64,000 bases of DNA, from positions 186,001-250,000 of the forward strand of contig JAFEMH010002490.1 of NCBI GenBank assembly GCA_022495995.1, written 5' to 3'. This document shows, in pieces, positions 58,665 through 64,000 of this stretch (positions are counted from its first letter, which is position 1; the number at the start of each line of letters is the position of its first letter). The notes beneath the pieces are model-generated. The model ran no database searches. It worked only from the letters and a program-made list of their open reading frames with translations, and was not told the origin of the DNA. The translations under genes were made by a program, and so were the position numbers. Origin of the DNA: Adenophora triphylla var. japonica (Eukaryota; Streptophyta; Magnoliopsida; Asterales; Campanulaceae).

Positions 58665-59228
58665 TAACACTAAGGCCAATCAGACTTTTAAACCCTTGTA
58701 CTATTATGAAGCTGCGGTTTTAACCATCGTTGTTTATTTTTGGCAATTTTAACCATCCTTCTAATATTATGCAGTCATATTAACCTTATTCCCAAATTCC
58801 GTTAAAAAAATCTAACTTTCGTTAAATAATTTAACGAAACATAACAAGATTATAACCTAGATGATGACTTGATTATAATTTTATGCATGTATCGCGGACA
58901 TATATTTACTCCGTTAAAAAAAGCCCCTAGTTTCTCACTCTATGTTGCGCTCTTATCGTTTTTAGGGCTTTTTTTTCCTCTGACGTAAATATATGTCCGC
59001 GATACATGCATAAAATTATAACCAAGTCATCATCTAGGTTATAATCTTGTTATGTTTTGTTAAATTATTAAACGAAAGTTAGATTTTTTAACGGAGTTTG
59101 GGAATAAGGTTAATATGACTGCGTAATATTAGAAGGGTGGTTAAAATTGCCAAAAAAAAACAACGATGGTTAAAACAGCAGCTTCATAATAGTACAAGGG
59201 TTTAAAAGTATGATTGGCCTAACACTAA
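58665..59228. mobile_element. Hairpin Mutator-like MITE (58674-59219) with 9-bp target duplications
   Basis: TAACACTAA at 58665-58673 and 59220-59228 is perfect. Two arms of about 245 bp are nearly exact inverse copies around a loop of about 55 bp, so the 546-bp element is almost entirely a hairpin. Terminal bases are GGCCAATCA/TGATTGGCC. No coding sequence. Confidence 0.9.
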
Positions 59229-59345
59229 TTTAAAAGATGGTGGTATCATGTTTTTGCCATAAATAATTATTAGTAGCTATTATCAACTTAGTTATACACA
59301 ATCAGATAATAAAAGTGTATTTTTGATTAAAAAAATTAAAAACTA

Positions 59346-59621
59346 CTCCCTCCGTCCCACTCGAAAAGCCACTCTAAGACACACAATTCTATTTTGGGTG
59401 TCTCATTTAAAAAGACAGATTTCCAAAATGGAAAGTTTTTAATATTTATTTATTCATGAGACCTACTTATAATACTCACAATAATTATCCACTTGCTATT
59501 CTCTACCCTACATTCTCTCTCATATCTCACTTTTCATACTCATAAAACCTACTCCACTATACACTCTCCTTAATTTTCGTGTAAAGCCTGTTTTGTGCCT
59601 TTTCGAATGGGACGGAAGGAG
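59346..59621. mobile_element. Stowaway MITE (276 bp)
   Basis: CTCCCTCCGTCCCACTCGAA ... TTCGAATGGGACGGAAGGAG with TA on both sides. Confidence 0.9.
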
Positions 59622-59696
59622 TAGTATTTTTTTACAACGAGGGGAATCAAATTCTTAACCTTTCTGTGAATGGAAGGAGATAGCAAAAAAATAATA

Positions 59697-59991
59697 CTCC
59701 CTCCCTCGGTTACAGTTACAGGTTAAATATCTCAGTTGACAAGCCAATATTTTTAAGCTTTCCTTTCTGTTCCCTAAATCGCTCCTACTCAGGTTGCCAG
59801 GAAATAAATGCTAGTTTCAGTTGATAATCTCTTGTCGATTGAGAGTGAAGGTCTCACTTAACTCGGTAGTTATGCGTTCAATTACTAAACATTGTCTTTA
59901 ACTTTAATCAACATTCAACGTGTGTCTGGGACAGACCAAAATGAAAGTGCGACATTTATTCTGGGACGGGACGGGATGGGACAGAGGGAAG
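59697..59991. mobile_element. Possible decayed Stowaway MITE
   Basis: CTCCCTCCCTCGG at the left and GGGACAGAGGGAAG at the right, with TA on each side. Inner termini are poorly complementary, so this is tentative. It sits just upstream of the MYB remnant. Confidence 0.4.
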
Positions 59992-60335
59992 TATAAATCA
60001 TCTACTCCTTCGGCAACCTCACGATTCTACACATTCAGCAGTTCGTTTCAGACGTGTTCATGCTCTTGCAGGTCTGAAACGATGTGGGAAGAGTTGCAGA
60101 CTGAGATGGTTGAATTACCTAAGACCTGATAGTAAGAGGGGGAATATATCTCTGGATGAAGAGGATCCGACTGTTAGGCTACCTAAGCTGCCCAAATGTT
60201 TTTCAAATTTACTCTTGATCACGAGTAATTTTGAAAATTTTTGGTCATTCGTTATGCATGGGAAGAAGGTAGTGACTCACCTTTTTACTATAACATCCAA
60301 CTCGTGTTATTGTAAGACGTAACTCATATACTATA

Positions 60336-60623
60336 CTCCCTCCGTCCCGCCCGAAAGGGCACAAATTTCCTTTTTGGGCGTCCCATTTAAAAGGGTACAA
60401 CCCAAAAATGGAAAGTTTTTTATTACTTCTTTATTTGTGGGACCCACTTGTCATACTCTCACAATAAATATCCACTAACTATTCCCTACCCCACTTTCTC
60501 TTTTCTACCTCACCTTTCACTCACAACATTTATTCCACTATACACTTTTTCTCTTTCCTACATCACTTTTCTTAATTCTCGTGCAAGGACACAAAAATGC
60601 CCTTTCGGGCGGGACGGAGGGAG
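60336..60623. mobile_element. Stowaway MITE (288 bp) in the intron of the MYB remnant
   Basis: CTCCCTCCGTCCCGCCCGAA ... TTCGGGCGGGACGGAGGGAG with TA on both sides; termini are perfectly complementary over about 24 bp, so it is a young copy. Confidence 0.93.
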
Positions 60624-60890
60624 TATATGATATCTCACGCTAATAAAATATAACACAAGTATTACAAGATGTAATTCATGTTAGTATAAAATGTAACTCA
60701 TGGTTAATAGAGGAATAGTAAATACTGTCAAATTAGCAAAAAATAAAAATAAAAATCAGATGCCTAAGTTGGGATGTTTCTTTTATAGGTGGTCTTTGAT
60801 TGCTGGAAGGCTCCCTGGAAATGGATAATAAGATAAAAGAACTACTGGAACTCTCAGTTGAGCAAAAAAAAAAAAAAAAAAAGAAAAGAA

Positions 60891-61121
60891 TCAACCGGAA
60901 GAAACAATAAGTATTTCAGAAGCAGAAGATATTTCTCCGTGCCAAACAAAAAAAAAAAAATCGACTGGAAGATATAAGGCCACCAAGAAATAACAAGTTC
61001 AGAAGCAGAAGATATTTCTCCGTGCCAAACGAACAAAAAAATAAAAAAATGAATCAACTGGAAGAAATAAGGCCACCAAGAAATAACAGCAAGTTCAGAA
61101 GCAGAAGATATTTCTCCGTGT
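60891..61121 (+). repeat. Three tandem copies of a 70-90 bp segment in MYB exon 3
   Basis: Copies at 60891-60960, 60961-61052 and 61053-61121 share ggaagaaataaggccacc and agcagaagatatttctccgt. The first two end in A-rich runs after gccaaac. They follow the degraded LSKK point of the MYB repeat. Confidence 0.85.
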
Positions 61122-61724
61122 GGGTACAGTGTAGAAAGAATGCATTTACAGAACTGGAGATGTCAAGCTTAGCTCAAATCTGGGTGAGTTTGTCTCTGTG
61201 TGTGTGTGTGTATATGTATCCATACTGATATATGAACCTTGTACATATCGTGTTTCTGTACTAAATAGTTCCTCTGTCCTAGTCTAAGAATGTTCAAACT
61301 CAAAACTTCAAGGAATATGCTACACAGAAACCTATAATGCCTTGTTACGATTTTCTTTAGGCGAGATCTTTAAAGTAAATGAAAAAAAACGCGTATCAAA
61401 GAATAAACATGTATAAAGAAACTCGCATTGAATGTGATGATATTATACCAACAAGTTATAAATACATTGGATCTTTTGTCCTGCCTAACTTTATACAGTA
61501 ATTTGGTTTCCTAAACATGTTCATCAGTCGTGTATGATCACTACGTTTAACAGAGATTTTTACATAAATTACACGTACAACATCATATATGCGAAAGATA
61601 ATTTTCAAGACTATTTCCCCAACCCCATCTAAAAAAAACTATAAGATCCCGTATAAGTAGTAAATTGAAAAAAAAAAAAAAGAACAGTTGAGAAAAGTAT
61701 ACCGAACCTGTATAAGTCTGAGTG
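61122..61724. other. Spacer between the MYB remnant and the GT47 gene
   Basis: Contains a short (GT)n near 61198 and presumably the GT47 3' UTR on minus. No gene seen. Confidence 0.45.
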
Positions 61725-64000
61725 TTAAGATGACTGTGGAACTTGAATTTGGTTCACCCTGCTAAACCAGATGGAGTGCAAAATCATGTGAAACAAATCA
61801 TATTTGACTGGTGTTGGGTTCCAAATGAAATGCCTCTGTAACATCTTCACATTATGTTGCATAATAAGATACTTTTTCATGGGAATAGCCAATAAAATCT
61901 CCTTCAGCTTTGGAATATCCTTCTCAGGGACGATAACGGAAAAAGCACTCCAATCAAGAACATCATTCAACGGAGGTCCGAAGTTGTCAGCAATAATAAC
62001 CGGAACACATTCATAATATATGGACTCAACAATCCTCGGACTGTTGACCTCAAATCCCATAGGGCAGATGCAATATTTGCTCGATTTCATGTGGTCAACG
62101 TAAGACATAACTTTGGAGACTTTTTTGGAAATGGGACCATTTATTTTCATATCTTTGTCTTTGTCCGTTCCATCTCTGTTGCGCCAGTACTTAAGGAGTC
62201 TGGGACGGACCCTACCATGCGATCTTCCAGAATAGAAGGCTAGGATTGGACGTTGTGAGACTCTTTTACCACCAATGTATCTGAGCGGACGGCTGGGATT
62301 CCTTATGGTGGTTTCTGGAAGTGATACATCCTTCCAAGGCTTATAAATGCCTTCAGAAATGTCAGCATTGCAAAGCGCTTTTATGGTGTTCAAAGTTAGT
62401 TCCTCATGCTCAGTTAACGTATAAGGACCCTGAAACAAGGGGATAAAAGCATTTCAAAAGTTTAAAATATAAGCGACAACGACAGAAAGCATATATATAT
62501 ACTCCCTCCGTCCCAAACTTCTGGTTACTAAAATTGAATGCGCGAGAAGAAAAAAGTAAGTGTTGTAAGTATGAAAAGAAAAGTAGGAGAGAGAAAGTGG
62601 GGTAGGGAGATTTTTGTTGTGAGTGTGGCAAGTGAGTCCCATTAACATTTTGGATGGTAATCAGAAGTATGGGACGCCCAAAAGGAAATAAGTAACCGGA
62701 AGTTTGGGATGGAGGGAGTATATGTGTGTGTGTGTGTGTATGCGCATTGAACTACCATACCCAATCATGGCAAGCGACTAGAAAATGATCCCTCCCATGA
62801 GTACGATTCCAAAAGGGATACTTTGAAGCAAGCATATTCACATAGTCCCGCAAGAAGTATGACAGAGGTTTCATATTATGAGAATTGGGCACATAAAGAA
62901 TTTGTTGAAGTTGCCGTGAACTGTATGGAAGATAGAATAAGTGAGCCTTTTGTGGGTCCTTGGTGATGTAATGTTTGTATTCCTCCATTATCTTCAGAAA
63001 CCATCCTTCTGATGAATAAATACCTTGGAGCCAAGCTTCATGAAAAATAGGCTTGTCTCCTTCTTCGTATATGTAAACCTTGAGTATCCATTCCATCAAC
63101 TCGTAGCTCCTAGTATTAAAATGAAATTGATAGCTTTCAATACATAATCAGAGGAGTATAATGAAAGATGTTCTCATTTGTTTCCAAACTAGGTTGAATT
63201 TCAGGCAGGAAAGGTAAGCAAATTCACAAAAAAAATAAAAAAAATCATATAAATGGAAATTGAGTCGATTCTAAGTTGATACATTATATCAGTAACCTAC
63301 AGCCTTCATTTTTTCTCCTGATATTTCCCAAGTTTCTACTGATGAGTGATACTCCCTCCGTCTCAAAATGAATGTCCAAAAAAATTTCTTATTTGCTCTT
63401 GCTCAAGAACTGAATTTTTTTTGGACATTCATTTTGGGACGGAGAGAGTAAAACAAATAACTAACTAGAAAGAATGCGGAGAGGATTAGGTGTTGGTCTA
63501 ATAATGACTGAGTCATGAACATTTGCATATGTCTAGAAGGATTAGAGTAAAATCTTGTTAAAGAACTATATGATATACACACCTTCTAAACACGGAAACA
63601 TTCCGGAAGAGAGGGGCGTACAGATCAGGATCAACGATGTCATCCGTGATGTTTTCTATCTCTCTTTTAGCATAAAGAAGTTGCTCATCTGGTGTCATTC
63701 CCCTTAAGCGTCTCTACAAGGTTAAAATTGACTTTTGAGAAATTTGGCAAAGCTGAACACAACAAAATCTTGTAATAGAATCAATATTACCTGAACATGA
63801 TTAGGTATAGGTCTACTAGGTCTCGAGGGAGGGGGTGGCGGGGTAGCAGAAGAATCTCGATGGCGGGTCCTCCTTCGAGTAACTTTAGGGGCGGTCCGAA
63901 TAGGTTCAAGTTCAGGTTGTTGTTCAGTCAATCTCAAGGTACCATTCAGGGGTTTAAAGTATGATGAGACGACTGTCAGGGGAGGGGACAGATGTCGATC
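61725..64000 (-). CDS. Exostosin-family GT47 glycosyltransferase, 3' part, four exons
   Basis: GT47 enzymes are Golgi type II membrane glycosyltransferases that build cell-wall polysaccharides. Exons on minus: 64000 (open) to 63791, 63713-63583, 63109-62761, 62429-61725 with stop TAA. All junctions are GT/AG and stay in phase, for example HDW|GPYT and RR|SYELM. Exon 1 is Pro/Arg-rich (stem region). Exon 2 has MTPDEQLLYAKREIENI. Exon 3 has SYELMEWILKVYIYEEGDKP and HFLVACHDW. Exon 4 has LAFYSGRSHGRVRPRLLKYW, SKYCICPMGFEVNSPRIVES and ECVPVIIADNF, the exostosin core. It resembles the group annotated as probable glycosyltransferase At5g03795-like (from memory). The N-terminal membrane anchor is beyond the window. 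No break is visible. Stowaways sit in introns 2 and 3. Confidence 0.92.
62502..62718. mobile_element. Stowaway MITE (217 bp) in a GT47 intron
   Basis: CTCCCTCCGTCCCAAACTT ... AAGTTTGGGATGGAGGGAG with TA on both sides, in the intron 62430-62760, followed by a short (GT)n. Confidence 0.92.
63352..63448. mobile_element. 97-bp Stowaway MITE in a GT47 intron
   Basis: CTCCCTCCGTCTCAAAATGA ... TCATTTTGGGACGGAGAGAG with TA on both sides. It is mostly inverted repeat and lies in the intron 63110-63582. Confidence 0.9.

Larger units (their letters stand above)
60072..61121 (+). pseudogene. Decayed R2R3-MYB transcription factor gene (exons 2 and 3)
   Basis: The second exon starts after ttgcag at 60071 and reads [20 protein letters not shown], then [19 protein letters not shown] (R2 end and R3 start), to about 60198. 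The usual donor is lost there and the Trp-bearing LLGN is damaged. The third exon starts after ttatag at 60788 in the expected phase with WSLIAGRLPG. It then has a small indel: the expected TDNEIKNYWN is split between two frames, DNKIK and KNYWNSQLSKK. Exon 1, the first half of R2 and R1-type start are absent. R2R3-MYBs are DNA-binding regulators; the [11 protein letters not shown] form is seen in TT2/MYB5-like proteins (family guess only). A Stowaway sits in the intron and exon 3 is expanded by a triplication. Confidence 0.8.

Overview
The window is nuclear DNA from a flowering plant, almost certainly a eudicot. The evidence is intron-containing plant genes (an exostosin-type GT47 glycosyltransferase, a decayed R2R3-MYB), a plant-type splicing factor 1 (SF1/BBP) gene, and a dense load of plant transposons: Ty1/copia, Ty3/gypsy of the Tat type, L1 and RTE LINEs, a tRNA-derived SINE, and Stowaway, Tourist, hAT and Mutator-like foldback elements. 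I cannot fix the species from sequence alone.

Layout. 1-1204: last exons of an unrecognised + strand gene with a hydrophobic C-terminus. 2092-3225: a foldback element with 244-bp inverted arms. 3240-5829: a decayed copia relic. 5830-28159: one 22.3-kb nest with three exact 5-bp target duplications. A copia element (TSD CACAT) with three LTRs has its gag split by a 15.1-kb insertion (TSD GCCTA). That insertion is a large solo LTR, itself split by a 12.4-kb minus-strand Tat-like gypsy element (TSD GTTAT) that carries gag but no visible pol and is full of satellite-like arrays. 29396-31680: a Mutator-like foldback element with a minisatellite core. 32366-33948: small retroposed, hairpin and Stowaway insertions. 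34936-35230: L1 fragment. 35587-41496: a minus-strand copia pseudo-element whose two LTRs carry different later insertions, a SINE in one and a Stowaway in the other. 41594-47382: AT-rich DNA with two more foldback elements.

47486-49875 is the intronless SF1 gene. It has all expected domains but one missing base in the RNP1 motif of its RRM. A Mutator-like element ends 104 bp before its start codon. 51882-52845: RTE LINE fragment. 53481-63448: small transposons, including an element nested in a Stowaway, a near-complete 546-bp hairpin, and a decayed R2R3-MYB gene (60072-about 61121). 61725-64000: 3' part of the minus-strand GT47 gene in four exons, with a Stowaway in each of two introns.

The three host genes show no functional link. 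I found no CRISPR, operon or defence-type system. The most unusual material is structural: the three-LTR copia array, the pol-less Tat element with both-strand-open repeats, and the palindrome-rich foldback elements. All coordinates and identities were read by eye; no alignment or database search was run.
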